Positions 19,988-31,925 of a DNA stretch of 64,000 bases are shown one piece after another; position 1 is the stretch's first letter; the number at the start of each line of letters is the position of its first letter. The notes beneath the pieces were generated by a model that worked only from the letters and a program-made list of their open reading frames with translations, made no database searches and was not told where the DNA came from. Location of the stretch: the NCBI GenBank assembly GCA_018136815.1, contig CM030940.1, positions 2,835,915 through 2,899,914 on the forward strand, in the 5' to 3' direction. The position numbers and the translations under genes are program-made. This DNA comes from Isochrysis galbana (taxonomy: Eukaryota > Haptophyta > Isochrysidales > Isochrysidaceae).

Positions 19988-22536
19988 GTGGTTGTCTCTG
20001 AGCACGTCGCCTACTTGGATACTGGGATCCGTGCAGGGCTCCCCGCGCAATTTCTTCCCTCAGTTGAGGCTGTCCAGGTGAGAAGAGGTCATGGGCAGAC
20101 CGCAATATGAGCTAGGATCTCCTGCTTTCTTGTGATGAGATGACAGGACTTATTTGCCGGTGCTTCCCCTTCGGATCATCCGGTCGGCACGTTATGGCTA
20201 TGCACTGGGAGCAGGCCTTCCTGTGCCTCAGCACATCTTGAGCACACAACCCATCGTATGCATTTGTTGGTGTGCAGTTTGCGGGCGCTGATGTCGACAA
20301 CTACACAATTGCGGGGCCCGAAGGGAAGCGGCACGCCGCCGGGGGCTGGTATCATTTCTTCCACATCGACGACATCCGTGCGATCGCGCCTCGTTGGCTA
20401 CATTACGAAGTGGAGATGCGCACTAATCCTCAAAAATACTGGGCAATAAAAGACTCCATGACGGGACAGCTATCCGTGCCAAAGGACATAGAGACGGGTG
20501 ATGCCTATGTCGCACACGGACAGGTGTGAAGGAGTGGGCAAGACTTGCCATCTACAGAGCTACGCGCGCATCGGGCCGAACAGCTTACGCACACTTCTAT
20601 GACACCGTCGCGCAGCAGAACTTGAGACGTGTCAGGGCCTGCAGCGCACACTCACTATGTGGTCATTTTTATCAAGTGTTCTATCCTGCGATCTTGGGCG
20701 GCCCTCCCTATTTGCCCTCTTTCGCATTGTGTAGGCTCCATGGATCGCCGAAATGTACGGCTACGTTTTCGCTGCGGCCGAGGCCGGTCTGCGGCACATC
20801 CTCACTGAAGGCGTTGTTGTCTATCCAGACGATGTAAGTGTGCTCATCCCCCGAACGAGGATCATGGGCACCTGGGTGTGATACCAAGTGTAGTAGCGAC
20901 GGAATGGAGTGCCGCCACTCATCCACAGATGTGCATGTTGTACAGGTAGGAGCTGCGCGTCCGAAAGAATCTCACATCATACACTACGGCCTCCACTGTG
21001 CCGTGGGCAACTTCAAATTTACCAAATATTCGTTTGGCGGATTCGATGCCAACGCTTGCTCAGGCCGGCTATTTGGTGACCCGCCGGTAAGTGCACGACC
21101 ATGCGGAGCGATGCCGCCGTTGAGCTGTTTACTTGACTTCAGCATATCGGCAAAGGACCAAGCCAAATGGATGTTCTCAAGTTCCAGCATGCACAAAGCT
21201 TGCGATGCCCGTTGGCCTCGCACACTTCAGGGTCTGGGGAAACCGTATAGGCTGCATCTTGAGATCAGGAGTGTTTCAAGAATCCTTGACGACATACGTT
21301 GAAAATTGCTCGCGCTGAGCTCTCCCACTAATTGACCGCTACCGCTAAACCCGCCACCTTGCTATTGCTTAGGCGCCCACCCACCTAGAGCGTTTGTGTG
21401 CGGAAACCGTGTTGACCATCAACGACGCGATGTGCGACTTTTATAACCGGCCGATCGAGGAGGGCGGTTGTGGCCACGCCGATAGCAGTCCTGCCACATG
21501 CCCCCTATGGGAGCCTGCGGGGGCTGCGGCGTGCGCTGACCAGAATGAACGCTGCACAAGCTGGGCCGCCTCGGGCGAGTGCCAGAAGAATGCAGGCTTC
21601 ATGGAAGGCACGTGTCCAGTTTCATGTGGAGCTTGCCCTTCTGCCGCTACCGAGAAGATCCCAGCTTGGGCGCGGGGTCTTGCCCTAGCATCGGGTAGCC
21701 CTGCGCCGCCTCTCCGTCCCTCCTCGCCAGTAGGCCTCTTCTTTTCCGATCCCGAAGCCGCAGCTCTCGCTCACGAGGAGCACTACCTAACCCATCCTCA
21801 TGCTCGTGCCGGCGAGGCGCATGCATCTGCTACTGCCAAAGCTCGCCAAGAACTCGCGGCGGAACGTGGTGCGCCATCGGCAGCCGTGGACGCCGGCGGG
21901 GCATCTAGGCTACGGCGAGCTGGCGAGAGAATCGCACGAGACGGGAAATCCACCGAAGATTCTGTTAAGTCCACACGAGTTGCGGGGGCAGTTGGCGTCA
22001 TGGCAAGCAAGGCGAGCAGTGGGCGCGCCCCTACAGCTGCAACTCATGGTAACTTTATGGGCGCTGGCACCGCTTCGCACGATCCGATAGCAAGCAAAGA
22101 TTCCTTGGCCGAAGCTCGTGTAGGAGAAGCCATCTTCGAAAGCGAAAGTGATGAAGCTGCTCTCGAGGAGGCGCGTAAGCTGCGAGAGCTCGCGGCCCGG
22201 CTCGAATATCGCGCAGGAAGACGACGATCAGGAGGCCAAATGCCGGCGATCGCTCCAAAATTCGTCGATCGGCGGCTCCGCGACCTGCTCGAACGTGAGC
22301 GACAAGTCGGTGACCGCAGATCGGAAGACGACTCATCAGTGTCTAGCCAACGCGTCGGCAATCGGAATGCCGGCTTGGACAACGTCGATGTGGGTCTGCC
22401 GGCGGACAACGACTCTCTGGCTACCATTCGTGGCGTATTCGGCGTCGTGTGGGCAGCGATGCTCGTGGTATGCGCGTATGTTCTATACGCTCGCTTTTGT
22501 CGACGCAAAGTGAAGCCATGGCAGGCGGCACTTTAA
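19988..22536 (+). CDS. Peptidyl-serine alpha-galactosyltransferase-like (SERGT), ShK domain, membrane anchor; 5' end missing
   Basis: Resembles plant SERGT1, a Golgi enzyme that adds galactose to serine of extensin-type proteins. Exons: 19988-20077 (uncertain), 20278-20523, 20735-20833, 20946-21086 and 21373-22536, all GT-AG and all phase 0. Family landmarks: HIDDIRAIAPRWL, WIAEMYGYVFAAAEAGLRH, VVVYPDD and HYGLHCAVGNFKFTK. Next comes CGHADSSPATCPLW, followed by a ShK-type Cys domain (six Cys, CADQNERCTSW to VSCGAC). A long Ser/Ala/Arg-rich stalk then leads to a transmembrane helix near the end (VFGVVWAAMLVVCAYVLYAR) with a short basic tail, as in plant SERGT1. The upstream catalytic DxD region is not in the window because of the gap. 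The exon at 19988 is supported only by phase and position. A small extra exon at about 21145-21230 is possible but not needed. Confidence 0.8.
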
Positions 22537-23574
22537 TCTCAAAATCTGCGTTTTGGCATACTGAGCTTGGACGAAGTCAAAGAACATCTTAATCAGCTAA
22601 AAACTTCTCGCTCAAAGCAACGATTTCGAGAACCATATAGACCAGATTTAGAGTTGAGGCAACATCTTTCATGGTTGGGCCTCGACTCAAGCAGGGTCAT
22701 GGTTAGCCAATGAGGCCAGAGGTGTTGGTTCTATCGTCGTGCCAAGCCGGAAGCCAGCTTGGGATTGTGGCGTTTTGCGCCCGCCCGGGTGGTGTGGCTA
22801 GGGGGCGGGGTTGAAGAGCATGCATGCTTTTGGCAGAATCATGGAGCATGGTGGCTTGCTTGCTAGTGAGGTTGGGGGACGTGCGATAATGCGCAACTGA
22901 CTCTTGCGTTGTTCTCGTTGGGCCAGCAAGCACGAAAAGCGCGACTGTAGTCTTCATTGTGGCGTTAGCGGATACCCCTCTTGCTTCGAGACGATACGTG
23001 AGGTTGGTCTCCTCCACCTATATTCCATTACTCTCCGCCGAATTCATCTGACTGGTCATCCCAGCAGGTCGCATCGCCCCGCTCTCGTTGTCCTCCTTCG
23101 TCACGATCGTCGCTACTCACTCGAGTGTTAATTATTCGCAATCTTCGTCTCTCTCACCGTCCATCCCGTGTTCCCTAGTTTGCTTCGAGCGGCTCCTACC
23201 CCCCCCAGGCCCCATAGCGGTCCATGTTCCAGCGGAATCAGAACCGTACGCCATCGGAGCAAGGTGGAAGCAACCAAGGAAATCGACATTTTTGTGGTTA
23301 TGCAAAACCGTGGAAAACATTATGAAAACCAAGGAAACAGTGGGGACTGAGTTTGATATAAAAATGCGAGCCCTTTAATTTGACAACACACAACGGGTAA
23401 CAATAACAAAGCAAAACGTCTGAAGCCTGTGCAAGTCTAGCCGCCGCATTGCACGTCGAATTTGCATCCGTTTGTCTCTCGTTTCATTGGTTTGTTTGTG
23501 CGATGTTGCGTTAGTTTTCGGATTCTTGTTGGTGAGTGAGTGATGTGGGGTGGCGTGACTCATCTTTCCTCGTT
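22537..23574. other. Intergenic region
   Basis: No gene recognised in about 1 kb. Several short frames overlap on both strands with no splice sites or motifs to support them. Confidence 0.35.
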
Positions 23575-23630
23575 GCGAAAAAAATATCTTAAGATGCTCT
23601 GGGTTACACACCTACTAGGTCCATCCGCGT
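23575..23630 (-). mobile_element. LINE 3' terminal fragment
   Basis: The plus strand reads AAAAAAATATCTTAAGATGC, then TCTGGGTTACACACCTACTA. This is the reverse of the LINE 3' terminal motif, with the usual T-rich tail (A-rich on plus). Little beyond 50 bp is recognisable. Confidence 0.55.
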
Positions 23631-24390
23631 CGCGATGTAGCGCGTCCTTTCCCCCTCTCTCAAGACTTCTCTACATTCCATGCCCTAGCCCCGCTAAGAC
23701 TTGCCCCACGATCAAGCGCGAGCTTGACTCCAAAGGCTCTCTTCCCCGGGAGACTTCGACCCGAACGGTTCGGGAACAGAAGACAGAAGAAGAGACGGGT
23801 GACGGGCTCATTCATGAAGCTGGGACAATGAAGATCTTTCGATAGAAGAACTCGACATGAGGATGACGACCAGGGCCAAAGGCGCGAGCGAGGATTTTGT
23901 GCTTGTTAGAGCAAGGCCGATCTCACTCTCAGAGATTGCCTACGAAGGCGTGCCTATTCTCTATTATGGATACGTCCATATCATGCATCATGCATCATGG
24001 ATGCTCATTCTAAACTCTTTATATATTTATTTATACTGAGGTGCCTCTGCTTCTCTCTTCTCCCTCTCCCTCGCGGCCACAGACGTGTAACGAAACTTTT
24101 TTGGAGTTAATTTCAATCTACAAGTGAATAAATGAAACTTTATTTATTATTTGATCCTAATCCTAATCCGAATCCTCGGCGTTTGGATTTGGAGGAGGAG
24201 AAAGAAGGAGGAGGAGTCGCCGGAGGAAGAAGAGGAGGAGCCGGAGAAGGAGCGTGCGCCTCCTCCGACTCGTTCGAGTTTGCCGTCCAGCGGGCGCTGC
24301 GCGATGTGCACCATTTCAACTTGAGACTTCAGAGTTTTATGTCCCATATTCATATTCGACATTCGACGGAACGCTACACGCTACACGCAA
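23631..24390. other. Intergenic region
   Basis: No gene supported. Short repeats of CATCATGCATCATGGATGC (about 23980) and of GATTCTT (24392-24408), and a GAGGAG-rich tract at 24190-24250. The frame over the tract is composition-driven. Confidence 0.35.
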
Positions 24391-24716
24391 CTTGATTCTT
24401 GATTCTTGATTCAACATTCCTCTTACTCTTACTCCATCTCAAGCCACGCGCCACGCAGCCACAACCACAGCCTCTCCCCCAACCACACCCCCTACACCCC
24501 CATCCATCGCAGGTTCGCAGGTTAGGGGTTAGGGGCTCCGTTGCCAAGGAGGGGCTGCGGTGCTGCGGTCCCATAGCACTAGGGTTAAACCAAGACAACA
24601 AGAAAACTGAGGAGGAGTTGGGAGAGGGGGAGGGGGCTCATCAAGCGGCAGTTTGCGGTGTGCGTGGGGCCCTCTGCTCTTTCAAACTCGGCATGAGACT
24701 CGGCGTGCTGGATAGG

Positions 24717-25402
24717 ATGAAACGGCCAGGCAGTGAGGCGGGGGGGGGGGGGGGGGGGGGGCCGGCGGCGCCATCCTCGGCCGACGCCCGCCCGCCCACG
24801 AAACCTCACCAAAGAAGCTCGAGGAGCCTTCAACACCGCATGTCGACCCAGACCGCCACCAATGCTTCCGCCCGTCGCACGATGCTCCCACCGAAGGACC
24901 AGCGTAAGAAGAAGGATTTCTTCGCCTCCGCCGAGACCGTACTCGAGGGCAAGAAACTCGATGAAGATGAGCTCGCAGCTCAGCGCGCGTTGCAAGATGC
25001 TGCCGGCGCCGAGTGGAAAGCCAGCCATGACGCCGATGCTCCTCGGCGTGAGCGCGTGTTGAGAATGAAGGGATGTCTCGATGGCCAGTGTTGCTACAAG
25101 TCGCCCGGCCAGATGCTCACAGGGCCGTAGGGCTGCATGATCGTTGGCGTCCAAATGCAAACTTCGACACAGCTGCCTCTTATAGTGCCTTCTTCTTTCG
25201 TCGATGCATCCCGACGATGATGAAAGAAAAAACGTCGCCGTGTACACTACATTTCCGCATTGGCGTAGTGCAACTTTTGGAGACCACATCGTTGATGAAT
25301 CTGCACTTCGTCGGTTGATAGCGGAAGTGCAAAGCATTCCTAGCTCAAGCCACTCCAAAGATTTATCCGGAACCCATATTGTCAGATATGCAGCAATATG
25401 AT
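24717..25402 (+). CDS. Possible gene, unknown function, structure uncertain
   Basis: Not recognised. From ATG 24717 a frame of 137 codons begins MKRPGSEAGGGG, where a 19-nt G run encodes glycines. It then has a coding-like part (KDQRKKKDFFASAETVLEGK, DEDELAAQRALQDAAGAEW) with balanced charged composition, ending at 25130. A second coding-like piece follows a plausible TATAG acceptor at 25185: DDDERKNVAVYTTFPHW, FGDHIVDESALRRLIAEVQS, stop at 25402. How they join is unclear, since several GT donors exist around 25090. The start resembles the MERxG starts of the LINE frames, so a mobile-element origin cannot be excluded. The length of the poly-G tract may also be wrong in the assembly. Confidence 0.4.
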
Positions 25403-25884
25403 GCTATCAGCCCCGAAATACCGAGGCAACTCGACAGCTTCTGACAACATCTATAAACATTCAGCCGTCGCCGAACATTTCAATCTACCGACTCTATTCA
25501 TGATTGTCTCCGTCTGTTATTTGCCTTGTGCTGCTATGATATGCTGATGTGTACTCTCACCGATTTTCTGTGCGTCGATGTATTTGATTAATTTGCTCAT
25601 CCTCAATCCTCAATTATCCACGTTGTCGTATCGTCCTGTCGAGCTAGTCCACTATTGTACGATTGCTCTTGATATGTGACGCAGCAGAAGTGAGTAGTAT
25701 ACTGCATACTACTGCCTTCACGTACAAAAAACAAAATTGATGGTCGCTAGCCATTGCAAGGCCGGAGATCGGCCGTCGCGATGAAAGTACGCATCAGCAT
25801 CAGACGGAGACAATCATGAATAGTGTCGATAGATTGTAGATTGAAGGGTTCACATCTCGCGTTTGTGATGCGAATGCGAATGCG
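25403..25884. other. Intergenic region
   Basis: No gene seen; AT-richer than the surroundings, with no repeat recognised. Confidence 0.35.
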
Positions 25885-26080
25885 CAACTATCGTTTTGGA
25901 GCGCGGGCCGCTCCCCACCTCCCACCTCCCTCACCGTCGAGGCCGCCAGCACGAGCGATGTGCCCGTGAACAACCCGATGTCGTCGAAGCGCCAGCGAGC
26001 AGACGACGCACCCAACCAGGTGCGCGCGAGCCAGCTCCACCTCCACCTCGCGCGCCCGCCCGTGACTCGTCAGAACAAGC
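25885..26080 (+). mobile_element. LINE 5' fragment lacking half of the start hairpin
   Basis: CAACTATCGTTTTGGAGCGC matches the LINE start region at 11197-11224 (minus strand), but the right arm of the hairpin and the following GGGTC are gone, and the ATG reads TTG. A coding-like remnant follows (MSSKRQRADDAPNQV), corresponding to SPKRPRQDDPPSQV of the 37940 copy. The frame is no longer continuous. Confidence 0.6.
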
Positions 26081-26194
26081 GCACCACATGACATGCCACA
26101 TGCCACACAACACATAGGACATACATAGGACACTGGACACAGGCGCCAGCGCCAGTCCGGTAGGCATAGGAGGAAGGGGGAACGGATCACCGGG

Positions 26195-26420
26195 GGGGGG
26201 GGGGGGGGGGACCATATCAAAGCCCTTCACCCCAATCTCCCTAGTAGTGCACAGGGGGAGCCGCCTGATGGTGGCGGTGGGGGGGGGGGGGGGGGGGGCT
26301 GGGGATGTACGGATGTAGATGTAGAAAGTATGCTACTCGTAAGTAGTGGGTCCACGGCCGTATGTATGTGCGGTAAGAATATGATAAAGTTTTTCTCCCC
26401 ACCACCCACATCCACCCCCA
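26195..26420 (+). mobile_element. LINE 5' UTR fragment
   Basis: GGGGGAGCCGCCTGATGGTG, a poly-G run, then GTAGATGTAGAAAGTATGCT, GTAGTGGGTCCACGG and GTGCGGTAAGAATATGATAA. All are shared in order with the minus-strand copy at 18110-17960 and the copy at 37800-37900. No coding part follows. Confidence 0.6.
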
Positions 26421-27518
26421 GCACTCTACACGGCGTGCGCTCATGAACCTATCTTTTAAAAATCGTTTTTCATCAACAACACAGCAAACGCTCAAGCTCA
26501 AGGAAGTTTTACCTTCGGCCCGCCTTCACCGTCGCTCTTATTTTCTATTTATATAACATCGATTAGCGCATTCCTCTTATTGATGGATGACAACCAAACT
26601 AGAGCGAGGTAGAACAAGGATCGAGGGGCAAGCTAGGGCGATGATATAGACCATGCGTCTAACGCAAGAGTTGTCGGGGATGTGGCGGCGACTAGGTCGT
26701 GAAAGAGGATGCGAGACCGGTATGTATACCATGTTGGTAGGCAAAAGCGCGCCAATGACTGAAACTAGCAAAGCAGGGTGTTGTGGTGATGCGATCACAT
26801 CAAATAGTAGTTACAGGCGCACGGTGCAGCTACGCGCGTCCGAAATCGTCTCATCGGAGAATGCCCAGCTCAAAAAGTCATCACATCCCTTGCATGCAGT
26901 CCCAGGTGTTGTGGAGATTCTGGTGCAGGCCTTGTCCAACTGCCACCCCAAGGCAACGTTTCCAGTGGGGGATAACTAAGCTCTTGATGCTTTGTGTAAT
27001 TAAATTGACCCCGCGCGGACTAATAGGCGCGCGGCTTCTGCAGGTCGGAAGCGGGAAGACACAGCATTGCTCGTCGATGGTACTCAAGTGGACATCTTCG
27101 AATGCTAAAGGAAAGTGTAGTAGTAGCATGAAGAAAAGGAGAACATCCTGCCCGCGGAATCAAGTGCCAATCGTAACGTCTGAATCATCGAGGCAAGATA
27201 GGGGGTAAGAGAGGCTAGAGCTCTTGCAAGACATACGGCTAGGCGATGTGCCCTTCCCACAATGGTGTGTCTATTTGTAGAGCCCCGGATGAGAGCGAGA
27301 GGAGCACGCCAAGCTCACAAATCACGCTTGAGCTATGGCTCTGCTCAGCTTACGCACATCAATGGACACCAAGGCCCTACCGGTTCCCAGCCCTCTTGGG
27401 AGGGCAGAAGCTTCTAGTGGGCGCCGTGCAGATGCACCACAAGTTGAGCTGAGTCATCACCCGAGGCAATGCGGTCTACTTAGAGACACAAGACGTGTGG
27501 ATTATAGAGGGCACGCAC
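26421..27518. other. 3' flank of the TPR gene
   Basis: No independent gene is supported. A short terminal exon of the minus-strand TPR gene may lie at about 27420-27460, after a CTCAG acceptor, ending VVHLHGAH and stop. The remaining frames are unconvincing. Confidence 0.35.
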
Positions 27519-29292
27519 CTTGTGGCTCGAATGCTTGGGGTTCGTCTAGGGGCGTTCCGATGTCGTCGATTTCTGAGCCGTCCTTTACGCTGACCGTGAT
27601 ACTGCCTTCATCTTTGCCCGCCTCAACAGCAGGACCGTCTTGACGTCCTGCAGTAGTATGACTGCTCTCAGCAATGCTGCTTTGACCACTAGCTGCGCCA
27701 CCCCCTTCTCTCTCTTCATCGGCAAGCTTGTCGAAGAAGCCCGCAAACCTATAGAAAAACTAGGAAATTGACGTCAAGAAGGAACTTGTGGCTCATTTCG
27801 CCAAGGACGAGGCGCGTGCTTTCACCACCACCACCCAGCGGTATTGCCAAAGAGCATTCGCATCGCACACCGAGAGCTATATGTGCTTGGCGTTGGTGAG
27901 CGCTACTCCTGGGTGAGTCGCTAAGCGTCTAGTCTCCCCCCCCCCCCCTCCCCCCTCCCCCCGCCCCCGCCCAAAGGAGATAGCAAGTAGATCCCTTGGG
28001 ACACGAGGGTCGTGATGCACCCGACGATATGCGCACTTCTTCTGCTCTTTCTTTCGCTGCAGGACTTCCTTCGCCTTGAGATCACGTAGCTCTCGCATAG
28101 CCTCGCGATTATTAGGTTCTTGGGACAACACCTGCACGGATAAAAGAGGGCGAATGATCGGCAAGCATGAATGCAGACTCGAGAACGCCTCAAAGATTTG
28201 AAGGCCTTGTGTGGCCCAATCCTACGGTCGAAATTTCGGCGCCACGACCCAATCCGTCTTGCCTTCATTTCAACGCCGACATGTACTGCCACAGTCGCCA
28301 TGAGTGTGGATGGGAGTCACTCACTCGCTCAAGGTCTGAACGAGCTTCGTCCAAAATCCCCAATTGCAAGTTACACTTGCCGCGGCGGAAAAGAGCCTGC
28401 GTGCAAAGGAGCATGAACGCGCGGTTCAGGTCACGTTGGATTGGCATCTTGATGAGCTGGGCGCTCGGAAGGTGAGGCATAACACGATCATGCATGGTGC
28501 TTATGTATGCCATAAACCATATCAGGGCGAGTAGCAAACGGAATCGACTCATTCACAACGCTTACATGATGAGTGCTTCCCTGAAACCTTCCCATATGGG
28601 CGGCGCCAATCCACAGCGTTGCGCACATCACCCATTCTCCGTAGCTTGGCAGTGTTGCTGTGGCAGAACGCTCTCACCTTGACATTTTCGGGATCCATGT
28701 TGAGCGCCTTGGTACACCAAATGCGGGCCTTCTCAATATTGCCCAGTCGGAGGTGGCACATGGCTAGGTTCGAGAAATGAGCCAGCTTCAGGGAGGATAT
28801 CTGGACCTGAGTCACAGCCGACCGTCAGATAGGTGAAATCTTAGTAGACGCGAATCAGCTGCCGGCTTCGTGAGAAAAGGGATGACCAACAAAGCTAGAA
28901 ACTCGGTGGAACGCACCATTTCCTCTTCTGTGACGGATTTTGTTGTCTGCCCCGGGAAAGCACCACCGCCTTTACCCACTGAGTAGCCATGGACATACAT
29001 GTAAATCTGAGATGGCGAAGAGTGACGCATAAAGTAAGTAATCTGTGACTCTATTGTCGCCACCAGGCTGCACTTAGGAGCCGTAGCCGCACGAAGTCGA
29101 GAAGTTGTACAGGAAGTACACTAGGGGCGTCATGCACCCCCCACCGCTCGGCGTATGCTTCAGCCGCAGCGCATTCTAACGACGCACCTGGTGATATGCC
29201 GCTATGGCCTTCTTATAGTCACCTGCCTTAAAGGCTGCATTACCTTCCTCCTTAAGCTCTGATGCTTTGGCAATATTCTCAGCGGCCGTCAT
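27519..29292 (-). CDS. TPR co-chaperone-like protein
   Basis: Six exons read on the minus strand: 29188-29292, 28917-29042, 28678-28806, 28325-28396, 28037-28131 and 27519-27748. All introns are GT-AG and frame-consistent; about 252 residues plus a short unseen end. It starts MTAAENIAKASELKEEGNAAF, the first helix of a TPR as in FKBP/TTC9/AIP co-chaperones. Next come IYMYVHGYS, a second TPR (LKLAHFSNLAMCHLRLGNIEKA, CTKALNMDPENVK), a third (ALFRRGKCNLQLGILDEA) and the usual closing helix QEPNNREAMRELRDLKAK, then KKFAGFFDKLADEE. The last part is acidic and Gly/Ser-rich. No peptidyl-prolyl isomerase domain is present, so it is the TPR half only. TPRs of this kind bind Hsp90/Hsp70 tails; that role is inferred. 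Confidence 0.82.
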
Positions 29293-29880
29293 AGCTGCTG
29301 AGCCAGAGGAGGGGAAAGCGGCGCGGGATAAGCGAGGACGATAGTACGGGCTGCGGAGAGAGTCAGGCGTTGGATTTGCTCGCCACTGGATTTGCTCGCC
29401 ACGGGCATCCATGTGGGTGTGTGCCAGAGTGTCCGCTGCTCCGCCCTCACCGCGTGTTCTAGGCCAAGGGAAAGGGAGAGGAAGACAGGGGATGTCGAAA
29501 GGCGAGGAGAAGGGCGAGGGTGGACGCGGAAGATGCGGGAAGCGGACGAGACGGTGGCAGAGAGGGCAGGAAGCCGCAGAGAGCAGAGGTAGAGACGGGG
29601 TGGCCGAGCCGCGCGGTGGCGCCGGTCGCGGCGGCGGAAGAGTCGGGAGTATTGAGTAGAGGCTGCCGCTTCTTGGACAAGACGCTTTTCTATCGAGTAA
29701 AAAAAAATCAAGCTTTGGGCTTTGGCATCTACTTTGGACTTTAGAGGCCTAGATCCTAGATGTGAAACACGGCAGGGAGGGGGGGCTCAAAACACAGCAA
29801 AAATGGTCTGTTTCTGGCTTTTCTAGAAACACGGCAACCTCGCAAACATGGCATGCTGCTAAGGAGGGCGTTTGACACAC
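29293..29880. other. Upstream region of the TPR gene
   Basis: 5' flank and probable promoter of the minus-strand TPR gene. Purine-rich on plus (29460-29650). The in-frame codon at 29412 could extend the protein N-terminally, but ATG 29292 begins at the conserved TPR and is preferred. No other gene seen. Confidence 0.4.
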
Positions 29881-29958
29881 GATTGTTGTATTCAGGCCCT
29901 ACAAGGGAGATACGAGATACAGGATACCGTATCGCTGGAGAACGGGTCCGATACAGCC

Positions 29959-30006
29959 GTATCTGCTGTATCTGGAGGTTGTCCAGCTCCCAGATACAGC
30001 AGATAC
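29959..30006. repeat. 17-bp perfect inverted repeat (hairpin)
   Basis: GTATCTGCTGTATCTGG (29959-29975) pairs exactly with 29990-30006 around a 14-nt loop. The left side is preceded by further GATAC/GTATC words (29910-29960), making a larger imperfect structure. It may be a folded RNA precursor or a transposon end; neither is shown by the sequence. Confidence 0.8.
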
Positions 30007-30149
30007 AGAGGGCTAACAGAGGGCCTGTAGAGGGCCAGCTACCAGCTACCGTAATAGCCAGTTCTAAGTAAGGGTATAAGCAGAATCGCAGAATCCCCCC
30101 CCCCCCTTCCCCCCTTCCGCGCGGACAGATACGGATACAGGTGTCAGGT

Positions 30150-30330
30150 GTGATGGTGACGAGTTGCAATCACTTCGACATGCGCACGGCGTGCATCTAA
30201 TGTTTCCAGACGCGCGTCCTCTGCGCGGGGGGGCGCCGTGCGTGCGCATGGAACCTTCGTCTGGATGTGCACGCCGTCGATCGACGTCGAGATTTCGCAA
30301 GATGCACGCCGTGCGTGCGTCTAGAAGCCG
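30150..30330 (+). repeat. CG-rich repeat related to 14221-14910
   Basis: GTGATGGTGACGAGTTGCAA with TCACTTCGACATGCGCACGG, then GGGGCGCCGTGCGTGCGCAT, matches the order of motifs in the 14221 tandem units. The copy is single and degraded. A poly-C run at 30094-30105 lies just upstream. Confidence 0.6.
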
Positions 30331-30479
30331 GACTCCCCGCGCGTGAAGCTATGCGAGCGTAGGCAAAGGAGGCAGACATTTTCCATTCTCCCCCCCCCCC
30401 CGAAGAGAACACGGTAGTCTCAAAGACTACGCGTTTGCGGAACCGTTTACTAAACGGCGGTTTTAAACCGTTTACCCAT

Positions 30480-31150
30480 TGAAATTAGCCAACTAAGTTC
30501 ATACTTAGTACTTAGTTCGCCCATGGGCCATGGGCCATGGGGGGCACGAGCCCCCTCCTCTCTCTACTCCTCCCCTGCCATGGGGGAGGAACCATCCACT
30601 CTCCTTGCATGCCTGATGGCTTGCCAAGAGCACATTGCCATGCTGACCCATCCCTCTGTCTGCCCACCGGTACGCCTGATTCGCCCGCCTTGCTTGGCTT
30701 GTCGTGGCCAGCCCATTCCTCTGACCAGCCCCTCCTGGCCCCCCTAATCAGGAGCCCCCAGCCAGCTCCAGCCGACCTGCAGGGGCGCGAGAGCCAGCGA
30801 GGGAGAGGCAGGAGGGGCCAGGGCCATGCCCCAGCCTCGCCTGCCCCCTGACTGAGCTGTACTCCCAGGCCCCTGCAGGCCATCTGGGGACCTGAAGAGG
30901 GGTCGCAGGCGCGCGCCATGGGCCCCCGCCGCAGGGAAGAGAGGAGGAAAAGGGAAGAGGGAGGGGAGGGGGGAGCGGCAGCTCTCCCCTCCGGCAGATA
31001 CGTGTCTTCTTGCAAGGGTTAGGTAAAAGAAGACGGGGGGCGCCAAAGCTAGGAAGGATTGGCCGCGGCGAGCCGCGGCCACTCGCTCCGGCGAGAGAGA
31101 ATCGCGCTTCTGGGCCCCTAGTTTCACGAGTGCCCCCCCTCCCCCCCTGG
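30480..31150 (-). repeat. SINE-like GC-rich repeat, copy 2
   Basis: Reverse-strand counterpart of 18250-18790: the plus strand shows CCCCTCCTCTCTCTACTCCT, CCATGGGGGAGGAACCATCC and GCCTGATGGCTTGCCAAGAG, each the complement of the first copy. The tail (minus strand) reads CGAACTAAGTACTAAGTATG. Copy 2 continues about 150 bp further at its head, up to the poly-C at 31135-31147. Confidence 0.65.
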
Positions 31151-31925
31151 GTTGATTTTACCCGAAAGGGGTTTTCTTCCAGCGTGGAGCGTGGGCTCGA
31201 GGAGAGGACGCGCTGGGGTGCGCGGGGTCGGTGCATGCACTGGAGGCTGGAGGGGGGACAAATATCGAGGGGAGGGGGCAGTGCCCTCTCCCCCCGGTAT
31301 CACTCGGACACCTGGCTCGTCAGGCATGGCGGGATTCCGGGACTGAAAAGTTGTGTCCAATTAGCTAGTGGGGTTGGCTAGGATATAACATCTTTGAAAT
31401 TAGGACCCTCGGCCCTGCGCTAACAGCCTACTTGTTTGCGCGCTAGCATCCCCTTATTCGTATCGGAATTTGGGGAAAGGGTAAGTGCATGAAGGTCGGT
31501 CTCAATAAGCACGAATAATGCCTTAATCGAGAGGCCTATGTCAACGCCGACAGCCGAACATGAGATGACATGGAGTGAGAGCGAGGGCCGGGGGAAGGAG
31601 ACCTCCGGGAATGCGAGCGGCATTCTTGTGAAATGCAACGTTCCCTCTTTACCACCTGTTTCTCGCCTTGGGAATAGATGAATGCGTGCCAACATCCACT
31701 TAAGGACGCGCAACGAGACCACCGACGATGCTCTTCAGGGGCAGGGAAGCTACGCAGGAGAAGAAGAGAGACAACGGAAGGGGAGTAGGAAGGAGTGTCG
31801 TAAGTTGTCAACACGAATCGAGGATCAGTTGACATCTAGACATCCTTTTCGGGGCGCGATGAAGACGATAGCATGATTGTAAAAAGCATCTCGTAAGCGT
31901 GACCGCACAACAAGTGGCAAATGGA
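31151..31925. other. Intergenic region
   Basis: No gene recognised. The overlapping frames at 31420-31835 lack motifs and splice support. Confidence 0.35.

Noticed and set aside
21140-21235. Extra exon in the galactosyltransferase (HIGKGPSQMDVLKF)
   Set aside because: Splice signals exist, but family alignment runs directly from the exon ending 21086 to the one at 21373, so it is not needed; it remains a minor possibility.
26653-27208. Overlapping plus-strand frames downstream of the TPR gene
   Set aside because: No motifs, frames interrupt each other, and the TPR gene lies on the other strand.
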